A DNA stretch of 64,000 nucleotides, from positions 1-64,000 of the forward strand of contig JAJFUV010000279.1 in assembly GCA_021372245.1 (NCBI GenBank). Reading direction: 5' to 3'. Under the pieces are notes generated by a model. It was given only the letters and a program-made list of their open reading frames with translations, was not told the DNA's origin and ran no database searches. A program made the translations under genes and the position numbers. Each line of letters opens with the position of its first letter. Position 1 is the first letter of the stretch. This document shows positions 1 to 10,082 of this stretch, one piece after another. The stretch comes from Terriglobales bacterium. Its GTDB lineage: Bacteria; Acidobacteriota; Terriglobia; Bryobacterales; Bryobacteraceae.

Positions 1-526
1 GCAATTCCGGATTGGATTCGAGGTTCAGATCCTGCACCAGCGCGTCGTTGATCCACACCTTGAGCGACGGCCAGTCCATCACGATCCGCATGGTGTTCCA
101 CTCGCCCTGGTTGCGCACATTCACCTTGAGCGGCGGAACCAACGGGAACACGGCGCCAATCGACTCCGGCAGCATCTTCTCGTCCTGCTTGTGGAAGATC
201 TTGATGCAAAACCCGGTTTCGGTGTTGCGGCCGTGCTCGGGAGCGTGCAGGAAGATGCCCGCATCAATCCAGCCCTTGACGAAAAACTCACAACGGAAGT
301 CGAAATTCTCGTACTGTTTGGCGGAACGAAGCCAGGTGGGGAAGCCCGAGCCTTCGTGAACTACGATCTCACCCCCGGAAACATAGAACGCCGACTCCGG
401 CCCTTCGCGAATGGACCAGCCGTCCAACGAACGGCCGTCGAATAGAGATACGAAACCACTCTCCGGCTGCCCCTTCAAAACCGCTGGAACCAAAGGGGCA
501 GCAGCAAGGAATTGTCTACGCCGCAT
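1..526 (-). CDS. DUF1080 (3-keto-disaccharide hydrolase-like) secreted protein, C-terminus cut by window edge
   Basis: Reading the minus strand from the ATG at 526 gives an N-terminus MRRRQFLAAAPLVPAVLKGQ, a twin-arginine-like signal, followed by SGFVSLFDGRSLDGW, the hallmark opening of DUF1080 beta-sandwich proteins. Later segments (WIDAGIFLHAP, GEWNTMRIVMDWPSLKVWIN) also fit the family. About 175 codons are present and the frame runs open to base 1, so the C-terminus lies outside the window. Its start overlaps the stop of the upstream oxidoreductase gene by one base (TGATG), so the two are probably translationally coupled. Members of this family hydrolyse 3-keto-glycosides made by Gfo/Idh/MocA oxidoreductases; that role is inferred here from the family and the neighbour. 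Confidence 0.85.
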   Translation of the reverse strand, partial: MRRRQFLAAAPLVPAVLKGQPESGFVSLFDGRSLDGWSIREGPESAFYVSGGEIVVHEGSGFPTWLRSAKQYENFDFRCEFFVKGWIDAGIFLHAPEHGRNTETGFCIKIFHKQDEKMLPESIGAVFPLVPPLKVNVRNQGEWNTMRIVMDWPSLKVWINDALVQDLNLESNPEL

Positions 527-1818
527 CAGAACTTCTCCGGAACCACGTAGGGCTTGCGGTAGACGCGCGTGAGCATCCTGTTGGCTTCCGGATCGCCCTT
601 GCACTGCATGGTGGCGCTGTCGAAATGCAGCGTGCGCCCCAGACGGTAGGACGTGTTGGCCAGGTGCATCAGTGTGCAGGACATGGCGCCTTCCTCGATG
701 GGGGCGTTCAAGTCGGACTGCTTGCGCGAACGCACGGCATCGATGAAGTTGCCCCAGTTGCTGCCACCCTCGCTGCGCACCGGACCCGGCACCTGCTCCT
801 TGCCGATGTAAGTCCAGTATTTGCCGTAGCCGTCGATCACCATGTAACCGTTGGAACCATAGAAGATGTTGCCGACGGTGTTGCCGGGTTTATCGCCGCC
901 GATGCCGGCTTCGTGGTTGGTAATCCAGTGGCGCACGTCGAAGACCATGACCTTCTTCTTGCCGCCTTCGTCGAATTCGTAAGAGGCCGTAAGGATATTG
1001 GGCGTCTCCTGATCGTCGTCGAACATTACCTTGGCGCCGATGCCGGAGATCTTGGTGGGGTACTTCACGCCCAGACCCCAGCGGCAGATGTCGATCTCGT
1101 GGATGCCCTGGTTGCCGAAGTCGCCATTGCCGGTGTCCCAGAACCAGTGCCAGGTGTAATGGAAGCGGTTTTCCGTAAAGGGACGCACGGGCGCGGGCCC
1201 CAGCCACATGTCGTAATGCACGCCCGGAGGCACCGCAGTCTCCGGCTTGCGGCCGATCGTATTGCGCCACTTGAAGCACAAGCCGCGAGCCATGTAAACC
1301 TCGCCGATCACGCCTTCGCGCAACTTCTGCATAGCCTCGCGCAGCGCCACGGTGGAGCGGCTGTTGGTGCCGTGCTGCACCAGGCGATTGTAATGGCGCG
1401 CCGCGGCGACGATCTGCTTGGACTCGAACACGTTGTGCGAACACGGTTTCTCGACATACACATCCTTGCCGGCCTGCAAGCTCCAGATGGTCTGCAGCGT
1501 GTGCGAATGGTTCGGCGTGGCGATGGAAATCGCGTCGATGGACTTATCTTCGAGCAGTTTGCGGATGTCGGTGAAGGCCGCGGGCCGCTTCTTGCCCAAC
1601 TTCTCCACCATCTGCAACCGCTCCTTCAGGACGTTCTCGTCGATGTCGCACAAGGCGGCGATTTCGACATTCGGCATCTTGGCGTAGGAGTTAATGTGGC
1701 TGCGGCCCTGGCCGCGCACGCCCACGCAAGCCACTCGAACGGTGTCATTCGGGCTGGCCAAAACGGTTCGCGCGGCTATGCCGGCCGTGGAACTCATCAA
1801 GAAATATCTTCGGTCCAT
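526..1818 (-). CDS. Gfo/Idh/MocA family NAD(P)-dependent oxidoreductase, Tat-exported
   Basis: A 430-residue protein. Residues 1-21 (DRRYFLMSSTAG core) resemble a twin-arginine signal, so a folded, cofactor-loaded enzyme may be exported. A Rossmann glycine motif GVRGQG lies at about 33-38 and the family EKP motif (VYVEKPCSH) at about 121-128. The downstream C-terminal alpha/beta domain has NQGIHEIDICRWGLG, which resembles the catalytic region of glucose-fructose-oxidoreductase-like enzymes. Such enzymes oxidise or reduce sugars or glycosides at C3. The ATG at 1818 has a good ribosome site (AAGAGGATTT just upstream). It is followed by the DUF1080 gene with a one-base overlap, consistent with a periplasmic 3-keto-glycoside route; the substrate cannot be read from sequence. 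Confidence 0.9.
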   Translation of the reverse strand: MDRRYFLMSSTAGIAARTVLASPNDTVRVACVGVRGQGRSHINSYAKMPNVEIAALCDIDENVLKERLQMVEKLGKKRPAAFTDIRKLLEDKSIDAISIATPNHSHTLQTIWSLQAGKDVYVEKPCSHNVFESKQIVAAARHYNRLVQHGTNSRSTVALREAMQKLREGVIGEVYMARGLCFKWRNTIGRKPETAVPPGVHYDMWLGPAPVRPFTENRFHYTWHWFWDTGNGDFGNQGIHEIDICRWGLGVKYPTKISGIGAKVMFDDDQETPNILTASYEFDEGGKKKVMVFDVRHWITNHEAGIGGDKPGNTVGNIFYGSNGYMVIDGYGKYWTYIGKEQVPGPVRSEGGSNWGNFIDAVRSRKQSDLNAPIEEGAMSCTLMHLANTSYRLGRTLHFDSATMQCKGDPEANRMLTRVYRKPYVVPEKF

Positions 1819-1887
1819 AAATCCTCTTGTCCGGATTGATCGCGCTCGCGCGCCTTAACTAATATACCGGAATCGACATTACACCGA

Positions 1888-2298
1888 TTACGGTACGACT
1901 TTGAGAACAAACGACTCGGAGACCAAGCTGCCGTCATTGCCCTCGGCCGTCAGCCGGTACCGCGTGGTCGCCTGGGGTGCGATTTCGAAGCAGCGGCTGA
2001 GCGAGGGCCAGATCGTTTCCACCGGCGGGTCGAGCCGCAGGGACTTCGCGTTGACTACGCTGTAGCAGATCTTCCCCTTCTCCCGTGGCCGCAACTGGGC
2101 CGGAACGGCATAGAACTGCAGGATCTTCAATTTGGTGCCGCTCAGGTCCGAGGGCAACACATGACCGGCCGCCTCGCGCTGGAGCCGGTCGCGTTCTTCG
2201 ATCCGCCGGTTCTCCATGTAGCGGCCGAGCATCACCCAGGCCACATATCCCACCGCGAGCGCCGTCACCACCAGCATGTAGCGCGCAATTCGTGTCAT
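1888..2298 (-). CDS. small membrane-anchored protein with Ig-like domain
   Basis: Starting at the ATG at 2298 gives 136 residues: an uncleaved-type membrane anchor (RYMLVVTALAVGYVAWVML), a charged coil (ENRRIEERDRLQRE), then a beta-rich domain containing NAKSLRLDPPVETIWP and IAPQATTRYRLTAEG. That pattern, TTxYxLTAxG after a conserved Pro, is common in acidobacterial Ig-like modules. A longer open frame reaches 2367 but its extra N-terminus is compositionally poor and runs towards the hydrogenase stop codon. It lies 76 bp after the hydrogenase large subunit on the same strand, so it could be co-transcribed. No enzymatic motif is visible and a hydrogenase-related role is only a positional guess. 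Confidence 0.7.
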   Translation of the reverse strand: MTRIARYMLVVTALAVGYVAWVMLGRYMENRRIEERDRLQREAAGHVLPSDLSGTKLKILQFYAVPAQLRPREKGKICYSVVNAKSLRLDPPVETIWPSLSRCFEIAPQATTRYRLTAEGNDGSLVSESFVLKVVP

Positions 2299-2374
2299 AT
2301 GATTCCACTTATATGGGACAACAGGACGGAGGGACAGAGCAATACAGAAACTCGTGCCGGCAGTCACCTGCCGC

Positions 2375-3678
<1,304 letters not shown>

Positions 3679-3682
<4 letters not shown>

Positions 3683-4467
3683 TTGCGTTCCCTCTCTTCA
3701 CTGACCTGGCGGAACTGCCAGCTCCAGGCGTTGAACAGCCGGAATGTCCGCACGATCTCCGCGTTGCTCTTGCCGGTCTGCTCGAACCAGTCCGCCAGCG
3801 AAGCCGCATTTGGACTCTCCATGGGGCCGTAGCAGCCATAACAGCCGCGCCCGAAAGCGGGGCAGATGGCGCCGCATCCCGCCTGCGTCAGCGGACCGAC
3901 GCACGCCGCCCCCTGCGCCACGGCGATGCACACGTTGCCGCGCCTCTTGCATTCCAGGCAGACGCTATAAGTGGGTATGTTGGGACGCCGCCCCGCGATG
4001 GTGGCCGAAATCAGCTCCACGAGCTGCAGTTTGTTGATCGGGCAGCCGCGCAGTTCGAAATCGACGGGCACGTGCTCGGCCACCGGCGTCGACATCTTCA
4101 GTGTGTGGATGTAATCGGGCGAGGCGTAAACATAGCGGACGAATTCGTTGACGTCCTTCCAGTTGCGCAGCGCCTGTATGCCGCCGGCGGTGGCGCAGGC
4201 ACCGATTGTGACCAGCATCCGGCACTGCCGGCGGATGTGCTGGATCCGCTCGGCGTCGTGGTGCGTGGTGATGGAGCCCTCCACCAGCCCGATGTCGTAT
4301 GGCCCTTTCCCCATGTTGCGCGAGGCTTCGGGGAAATACGCCAGGTCCACCGCGCCCACCACGTCGAGCAGTGCCTCCTCGGCGTCCAGCAGACTCAACT
4401 GGCACCCGTCGCAACTGGCCAGCTTGAAGACGGCGATCTTTGGTTTCTTCTTGGCGTCAGAGCTCAT
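3679..4467 (-). CDS. hydD: NiFe hydrogenase small (delta) subunit
   Basis: Starting at the ATG at 4467 ([10 protein letters not shown]) gives 262 residues without a Tat signal, as expected for a cytoplasmic hydrogenase. The proximal-cluster motif [11 protein letters not shown] is at about 18-28 (Cys19, Cys22). Further cysteines occur in [18 protein letters not shown] and a dense C-terminal set ([35 protein letters not shown]) that would hold the remaining FeS clusters. The gene overlaps the upstream FAD/NAD subunit by 11 bp and the downstream large subunit by 4 bp, so the subunits are probably translated in a coupled way. A longer in-frame start at 4569 lies inside the upstream coding sequence and looks spurious. 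Confidence 0.93.
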
Positions 4468-5320
4468 ACTTATCCAACCAGGGCCGCAGGCGGCTCCACG
4501 GGAAAATGGGGCCGTCCTTGCAGATAAAGTGGGGACCGAACTGGCAGTGGCCGCAGAAGCCCACCGCACATTTCATATTGCGCTCCATGGAAAGGTGTAT
4601 ATCGTTGGCTGCGAAGCCGCGGGTATCGAGTTCGCGGACCACGTAGCGCATCATGATCTCCGGACCGCAGACCAGCGCCACGGTGCGCTCCGGCTGCAGG
4701 CGCACATAGCGAAACAGGGTGGTGACCACACCGACGTATCCGCGCCAGCTCAGTCCGCCGTAGTCCACCGTCGTGAGCATCTGGGTGTCCGGAACGTAGC
4801 CCCAGGCCGTGAGCTGCTTCTTGTAGAGCAAATCGCGCGGGCTCCGCGCGCCGTAGAGCACCACCAGGCGGCGATAGTCGCCACGGTGGCGCAGGATGTG
4901 ATAGATGGCGGGACGCAGCGGCGCCAGCCCGATTCCCCCGGCCACCACCAGCACGTCCTTGCCGCGTGCTTCCGTGAGCGGCCAGCCGGTACCGAACGGA
5001 CCGCGGACGCCGATGGTCTCCCCGGCTTTGAGAGTTACCAGCCCGTGCGTGGCCTTGCCCACCGACCGGACGGTGTAAACCAGCCGCCCGGGCTCCTCGG
5101 GGTCGCCGCTAATCGAGATGGGCAGTTCACCAACTCCGAACACGTACAACATGCTGAACTGCCCAGGGTTGAACGGCGACAGGTCCGACCCGTTCGACGG
5201 CTCGATCGACAAAGTGAACGTGTCGTGGGTCTCCTTTTCTACTTTCGAGACCCTCGCCTCCACCGGCAACATCGTGTCGCCGGCGGGGGCCGCAGGAGGC
5301 TGCAGGGTAGCTGCACTCAT
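4457..5320 (-). CDS. hydG: hydrogenase FAD/NAD(P)-binding (gamma) subunit
   Basis: A 287-residue ferredoxin-reductase-like protein starting at the ATG at 5320 (MSAATLQPP), which overlaps the preceding stop as ATGA. It has an N-terminal flavin-binding beta-barrel ([17 protein letters not shown]), an NAD(P)-binding Rossmann segment ([13 protein letters not shown]), and a C-terminal PyrK-type 2Fe-2S motif with four Cys ([17 protein letters not shown]). In group 3b hydrogenases this subunit exchanges electrons with NAD(P)(H). The frame extends further upstream to 5638, but that part is out-of-frame shadow of the cyclic-nucleotide-fold gene. The neighbours and overlaps show one operon. Confidence 0.92.
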   Translation of the reverse strand: MSAATLQPPAAPAGDTMLPVEARVSKVEKETHDTFTLSIEPSNGSDLSPFNPGQFSMLYVFGVGELPISISGDPEEPGRLVYTVRSVGKATHGLVTLKAGETIGVRGPFGTGWPLTEARGKDVLVVAGGIGLAPLRPAIYHILRHRGDYRRLVVLYGARSPRDLLYKKQLTAWGYVPDTQMLTTVDYGGLSWRGYVGVVTTLFRYVRLQPERTVALVCGPEIMMRYVVRELDTRGFAANDIHLSMERNMKCAVGFCGHCQFGPHFICKDGPIFPWSRLRPWLDKYEL

Positions 5321-5793
5321 GCTTGTTTCGCTCCAGGGGGAGTATAGACGTCGATCAGTTGCAGCCTGAGAGCCTGCAAGCGATCCGCCACCACGCGCAG
5401 CAGGCGGTTCATGATGGCATAGCCGAGGCTGCAATCGCCCTCGCACGCCTCGCGCAAGCGGTTGCCGTCGAAGGCCAGCCCACGGACCGTGCCGAGCGCG
5501 CGCGCCTGGAATTGCTTGTCCCGCCCGCCAAGCACGCTCGACCATCCGAAGACTTCCCCTTCGCCGATGGTCTGGATGCGGAACGTGCGTCCCGGCGCGT
5601 TCACTTCGATCCCGATCTTGCCGGAAATCACCAGGCAAAACAGGTTCGAAACGTCCCCTTGCCGAAAGATGACCTGCTCGTCCTGGTAGCGGACTTCCGC
5701 CGCCAGTCCGGCCAGCTTTTCGATGTGATGTGGTGGAAGGCCCCGGACGAACGGGTGCGATCCAAGCGTCTCAACGAGCCGAAGCATCTCCAT
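5317..5793 (-). CDS. cyclic nucleotide-binding-fold (Crp/cNMP) protein inside the hydrogenase operon
   Basis: A 158-residue protein with a single cNMP-type beta-roll ([20 protein letters not shown], then [14 protein letters not shown]) and no recognisable helix-turn-helix, so it is not a Crp-type regulator as it stands. The phosphate-binding cassette is off consensus: FGW-SSVL stands where FGE-xAL is usual, and the PR-x-A pair is replaced by KQFQARA, so true cAMP or cGMP binding is doubtful. It overlaps the upstream FeS subunit by 23 bp and the downstream FAD subunit by 4 bp. A good ribosome site (AAGGAGCG) precedes the ATG at 5793. Its placement suggests a structural or allosteric partner of the hydrogenase; that is inference. 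Confidence 0.85.
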   Translation of the reverse strand: MEMLRLVETLGSHPFVRGLPPHHIEKLAGLAAEVRYQDEQVIFRQGDVSNLFCLVISGKIGIEVNAPGRTFRIQTIGEGEVFGWSSVLGGRDKQFQARALGTVRGLAFDGNRLREACEGDCSLGYAIMNRLLRVVADRLQALRLQLIDVYTPPGAKQA

Positions 5794-6955
5794 GGTTCGC
5801 TCCTTGCTGCGCCGCGGCGGGCGGTTCCTGCCCGCGAAGGGCGGCAGTTTCCTCGGTGATGTCGATGCCCACCGGACACCACGTGATGCAGCGGCCGCAG
5901 CCGACGCACCCCGGGGCGCCGAATTGATCGATCCAAGCCGCCAGCTTGTGGGTCAGCCACTGACGGTACCGGCTCTTGGCGGACAGGCGCACGCTGCCGC
6001 CATGTATGTAAGAGAACGTTTGGGAAAAGCAGGAATCCCACTTGCGGCGGCGGTCGGCGCGATGGCCGGACACGTCTCCGGAATCCTCCACCGTAATGCA
6101 GAAGCAGGTGGGACACACCATGGTGCAATTAGCGCAAGCCAGGCACCGGGCGGCAACCTTCTCCCATCGCGGGCTGTCGAAGGCATCGTAGAGCGCTTCG
6201 CGCAGGCCGGCCGTGTCGATGCGCCGGCTCTGCTTGGACGAGGCCTGGGCCACGGCCCGCTGCACCTTGGCGCGCGTCTCCGCGTTCGACCGCGTGTGCT
6301 CGACCTCGGCCAGCACTTCCCCGCCCCGCGCCGTGCCCGCCTCGGCTAAAAAGACGTGCCGGTCCGGTTCCACGATCTCCGCTAGCGCGATATCGAAACC
6401 GGATTCGGCCTTGGGTCCCGTCTCCATGGACGCGCAGAAGCACGTGGGTGCGGAATCGGTGCAGTGCACGGCGATCAGGAACGCATTTTCGCGCCGCTGG
6501 CGGTAGATGGAGTCGACGTAGCGGTCTTCGAGCAGGATCCGGTCTTGACGCGCGATGGCCGCCAGCTCGCAGGCCCGCACGCCCAGGAAGGCGCGCGGCG
6601 AGGCCGGCGGCGCGTCGCCGGGCAGAATGCGAAAGGCCCCGTCCTCGCGGCTGGCCGATGACAGCGCCACCTCCGGCGGGTGCAGAAACTGCTTCCAACT
6701 CCCCGGCCCGATGACGTAACCGAACAGCGCCTGGTCGTCGCGCTTGAGCAAGCGGTAGAGGCCGGCGCCGTGCTCGGCGGTCCAGCCGGCCGGCAGATCC
6801 TCCGTGCTTTCGATGGAATCGTAGACGACGGCGGAGTCGCGAATCGTGGGTCCGATAATCTGATAGCCGCGACGGTGAAGCGCGGCCAGCAGCTGCCCGA
6901 GCGCGCCGGCGTCCACCACGACCTGCGTCCCCAAGGGGATCTCGTTCGTGGGCAT
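5771..6955 (-). CDS. hydB: hydrogenase 4Fe-4S electron-transfer (beta) subunit
   Basis: A 394-residue protein that opens the operon. Two ferredoxin-type clusters are visible: [11 protein letters not shown] (Cys 271, 274, 277, 281, followed by PTCFC) and [11 protein letters not shown] (Cys 350, 353, 356, 360). The N-terminal about 250 residues match the beta-subunit type that accompanies group 3b sulfhydrogenases, with extra cysteines in [11 protein letters not shown]. It would pass electrons between the FAD subunit and the small subunit. It starts at the ATG at 6955. The 160 bp upstream (6956-7116) separates it from the AsmA gene on the same strand and should contain the operon promoter, but no confident promoter is visible there. 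Confidence 0.92.
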   Translation of the reverse strand: MPTNEIPLGTQVVVDAGALGQLLAALHRRGYQIIGPTIRDSAVVYDSIESTEDLPAGWTAEHGAGLYRLLKRDDQALFGYVIGPGSWKQFLHPPEVALSSASREDGAFRILPGDAPPASPRAFLGVRACELAAIARQDRILLEDRYVDSIYRQRRENAFLIAVHCTDSAPTCFCASMETGPKAESGFDIALAEIVEPDRHVFLAEAGTARGGEVLAEVEHTRSNAETRAKVQRAVAQASSKQSRRIDTAGLREALYDAFDSPRWEKVAARCLACANCTMVCPTCFCITVEDSGDVSGHRADRRRKWDSCFSQTFSYIHGGSVRLSAKSRYRQWLTHKLAAWIDQFGAPGCVGCGRCITWCPVGIDITEETAALRGQEPPAAAQQGANHGDASAR

Positions 6956-7116
6956 CCGGTCCTAGGCCCCCTTTCCGGCCGGCCCATGCACCCTGTCAGA
7001 CCGCACTCGCAATGATCGCGGCCCCCAGTCGGCTCACGTCACCAGCTCAGTACGTCCAAACGTCAAAGCTCTACATCATATACGAAATGGCGGCACCCGG
7101 CAATTCGCCGGATCCC

Positions 7117-9486
7117 CTAGTCTCGACGCTCGGAAGTCAACTCCAGCTTCAAGGGATTCGCTCCGCCGCGCACCTGATAACGTGTGTTTTCTCCGTTGAG
7201 GGTGAACTCCAATACCCCAGCCTTGGCGCTGCCGCCGCTTCCCTTGACGATCTCGCGCGGGAAATGCACCAGCAGGTCCGTGAAGCGGTATTCTGGAGTG
7301 CCGCTGCGCCAACTGACCTCCGCGCGCGCCTCGAGCGAGCGCACTTCCTTGTTGTCCAGCAAATCGAGCGATTCACCCCGCAGAGTGCCTTTCATGCGCA
7401 GGCTTTTTAGGAGCGCCTCGCCGGCGCCGGAGGCCTCGGCGACGCCTTCGATGGCCGCCTTGCCGCCGCGCCAGTGCAAGCCCTCCACCTTTCCGGAAAA
7501 CCTGTAGCGTGGCGCCGCTCCGCTCACGCTGATGGCGAGAGCACCGGTGAGAGCCCCGTTTTCAAATGCCGCCGACACGGGCCGCATCGCCATTTCGGGA
7601 CCGTCCCAGGTGAAGCCCGCACGCGCCTTCTTGAACTCCAACCCGTCCACGGTCAACGTGCCCGCTTCGACCACACCTTCGGCCCGCCAATCGTCAAGCC
7701 AGTGCGGGGGGGCAGGATGGCCGATATGTAAAGTCCGCTGCAGGAAACCGGGCTTAGGCTCCAACGCGGGAGCCAGCAATGCCTCCAGGGCGCCGGCATC
7801 GAGTTCCGGCGTCGACAGGTGCAAGCGGTACGGCCGCTGCGCGCCGGGGTGAAAGGAAATCTCGCCGCCGGCTGAGATCCCCTGGACGCGGGCGTCGATC
7901 CCGCTCACCGTGAATTTCTGCCCGGCCAGGGATACGTGCGCCGCGCCTACCCGGACAGGCTTGGAGAGCGCAGCGGGGGTGAACGTCGCGCCGCGGACAT
8001 CGGCTTCCGCGGACCATTCACTGGGCTTATCGCCGGTCTGCGACAACTGCAGCGAGCCCGAGCACATGCCTTCGCGAGTGGCTTCCACCAGCTTCGACAT
8101 CGGAGGGGGAACCGTGGCGCCCAGGGCGCTCTTCAACGCAGCCATCGGAAGAGCGCGGGCGCTGAAACGCACGTTGAGAGCGCGCTGCAGGCGATGGTAA
8201 CTCCATTCCACCGCCGCCGCCGAGCTGTCGAACCGGAGCGTCGAAGCGGGCATATCAAAAGATTCGCCCGTGGCAATCACGTGCGCTTGCTCCATTTGAG
8301 CGGCGGCCTTGCCCGGCAACTGCAGCTTCACGTCATCCAGTTTTAACTGGCCGCGAAAGCCCGATTCAGGCGAGTAGACCACGGCGCCCGTCATTTTCCC
8401 GCCCGTGACCAGTTCCTTCGAGACGGGAGACCCCAAGTGCTCGATGGTGTCCACCACAGGCCGCAGCGGCATGTCCTCGGCGGTAAGGCTGGCAGCCCAA
8501 CGCGGCGCCGTGAGGATGTCCGCTATACGAAGACGCAGTTCCATGCCCAGGCTTGGATTATCAAGCCGGTTGACATCCAGTTCGAGTCTTTGGTCCGTCG
8601 CACTGAACATCCCACGGAAACTCAGCGGCACGCCCGCGGTCTTTGCCGGCGCCAGATCCCAACGGTAGAGGCTTTCTATATTCAGTTGGCCGGCGATCTT
8701 CACCGCATCGGACGGTCCGGCCAACCTCATATTGCCGCTCACCGCGCCGTGTACCCCGATATCCTCGCCGTGCGCCAGCATCACCAACTCGCCGAGGCTG
8801 CTACGTTCAAGTTCCGCTTCTGCCTCCAGCCGCCCGTCGCCGGGTACCGGCAGCCAGCGCAAACGTCCGCGCATCGCGCCGAACGATTGCGACGCGCGAT
8901 CGGTCCGCGCCGGCACGCCCGTGAAGCGCAGCACGATGCTCCCATCGGACGCGGAGTTTACATACAGGTCCATATCCGCGTCCGAGAAGTAGTAAACCGA
9001 CTTCCACTCGCCGAACTTCCAGTTCACCCGGCCGCCGCGAATCTGGATGGTGGGCCATGGCGCACCTGCGCCGCTCCCACGCGTACCCCGGAACAGAAGT
9101 TGGGAATTCCATTGGCCGGTCTGGTTCCGGCACAGGGTAACGCTCGGCTCGACCATGCGCAGGTTCGAGAACGCCAGCCGTCCGGAGAGGAGGCTACCTA
9201 GATCGATGCGGGCGCTCAGGCTTCGCACGTAAGCCATAGGCTCGGGGCCGAAGGAAGGATCCTCGTGGATCACCACGTCCTTGACCGAAAAACCGGGGCC
9301 GCGCAGAAGGCTGAACCGCGGCTCGCGAAATTCCACCTCGCGCCCGAGTGAAGTTGCCAGCGCCGCGCGGATGCGAGGTGCAAAGCGCTCGGCGCTGAGA
9401 AAGGGCGCCGCGGCGGCCGCGACCACCAACACGAGCAGCGCGGCCCAGAAGAAGCGCCAAAGGAGTTTCTTGCGTTGCGCTGTCAT
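7117..9486 (-). CDS. AsmA-family inner-membrane-anchored protein
   Basis: A 789-residue protein with an N-terminal signal anchor (about residues 11-29, FFWAALLVLVVAAAAAPF), then the AsmA signature region (IRAALATSLGREVEFREPRFSLLRGPGFSVKDVVI). The long periplasmic part is beta-rich and repetitive, ending with an AsmA-type C-terminal segment. AsmA-like proteins span the periplasm and help lipid traffic or outer-membrane homeostasis. The start overlaps the MocA-like gene stop (ATGA), so it is translated with the XdhC-MocA pair, an odd association for an envelope protein. It is on the same strand as the hydrogenase operon but separated by 160 bp. Confidence 0.85.
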   Translation of the reverse strand: MTAQRKKLLWRFFWAALLVLVVAAAAAPFLSAERFAPRIRAALATSLGREVEFREPRFSLLRGPGFSVKDVVIHEDPSFGPEPMAYVRSLSARIDLGSLLSGRLAFSNLRMVEPSVTLCRNQTGQWNSQLLFRGTRGSGAGAPWPTIQIRGGRVNWKFGEWKSVYYFSDADMDLYVNSASDGSIVLRFTGVPARTDRASQSFGAMRGRLRWLPVPGDGRLEAEAELERSSLGELVMLAHGEDIGVHGAVSGNMRLAGPSDAVKIAGQLNIESLYRWDLAPAKTAGVPLSFRGMFSATDQRLELDVNRLDNPSLGMELRLRIADILTAPRWAASLTAEDMPLRPVVDTIEHLGSPVSKELVTGGKMTGAVVYSPESGFRGQLKLDDVKLQLPGKAAAQMEQAHVIATGESFDMPASTLRFDSSAAAVEWSYHRLQRALNVRFSARALPMAALKSALGATVPPPMSKLVEATREGMCSGSLQLSQTGDKPSEWSAEADVRGATFTPAALSKPVRVGAAHVSLAGQKFTVSGIDARVQGISAGGEISFHPGAQRPYRLHLSTPELDAGALEALLAPALEPKPGFLQRTLHIGHPAPPHWLDDWRAEGVVEAGTLTVDGLEFKKARAGFTWDGPEMAMRPVSAAFENGALTGALAISVSGAAPRYRFSGKVEGLHWRGGKAAIEGVAEASGAGEALLKSLRMKGTLRGESLDLLDNKEVRSLEARAEVSWRSGTPEYRFTDLLVHFPREIVKGSGGSAKAGVLEFTLNGENTRYQVRGGANPLKLELTSERRD

Positions 9487-10082
9487 GATGATACCGATCT
9501 CTCCAATCTTTGATAGTCGTCCAGCGTGTCCACGTCGTCGAGCACTCCGGCGTCCTCGACATCCACGATCCAGGTCCGGTCCGGGTGCCCATGGACCACG
9601 GCACGCGCGGACTCATTCGCCGCGAGCGACAGCAGGTCGTCGAAAAGCTCGCGCGAAAGGCCCACCGGATGCCCGCGCCGCGAGCCATGGCGCGGCATCA
9701 CCACCAGCGGCGGGGGCGAACCTTGGTTCATCGCGCCCACCAGCGCCGCGATCGTCGCCGGATTCACGCGCGGACAATCCACCGGGGTGAAGAAACAGCC
9801 GCCGGTCTCATCCCGGACCGATGCCACACCGCACTGCAGCGACGTCAACTGCCCCGACGGCCAGTGTTCATTCACCACGAACCGCGCTGGCGCGTCTCGA
9901 TGCAAACCGCCGCGCACGGTATCCGCTTCTGCGCCCAGCACCACCACGACCGGGGACAAGAACTCCGCGTACACCCGGATCAGCCGCTCCAGGAACGTCT
10001 CTCCGTCCAGCCGAAGCAACGCCTTCGGCGCGCCCATGCGCCGCGAGGCTCCCGCAGCCAGGATGATGCCTGCCAGATCCAC
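9483..10082 (-). CDS. MocA-like molybdopterin/NTP nucleotidyltransferase
   Basis: A 199-residue MobA-like NTP transferase. The signature LAAGASRRMGAPKALL is near the N-terminus (about 8-23); TPVDCPRVNPATIAALV is the metal-binding Asp segment; PRHGSRRGHPVGLSRELF is typical of the MocA/xanthine-dehydrogenase accessory branch. Members transfer CMP (MocA) or another nucleotide to molybdopterin to make the cofactor of xanthine-dehydrogenase-family enzymes. The start codon is GTG at 10082, directly abutting the TAA stop of the xdhC-like gene. The pair XdhC plus MocA supports a role in cytosine-dinucleotide molybdenum cofactor; no molybdoenzyme gene is present in the window. Confidence 0.85.
   Translation of the reverse strand: MDLAGIILAAGASRRMGAPKALLRLDGETFLERLIRVYAEFLSPVVVVLGAEADTVRGGLHRDAPARFVVNEHWPSGQLTSLQCGVASVRDETGGCFFTPVDCPRVNPATIAALVGAMNQGSPPPLVVMPRHGSRRGHPVGLSRELFDDLLSLAANESARAVVHGHPDRTWIVDVEDAGVLDDVDTLDDYQRLERSVSS

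Noticed and set aside
625-1839. Long plus-strand open frame (about 400 codons) opposite the Gfo/Idh/MocA gene
   Set aside because: It is the complement of a clear oxidoreductase gene; its translation has no family motif and is rich in His, Arg and Val, as expected for an antisense frame in GC-rich DNA.
5317-5793. Crp-type transcription factor
   Set aside because: The protein stops after the beta-roll and helix; there is no helix-turn-helix domain.
6956-7116. Clear promoter for the hydrogenase operon
   Set aside because: The 160-bp gap was read on the minus strand; no -35/-10 pair with acceptable spacing stood out.
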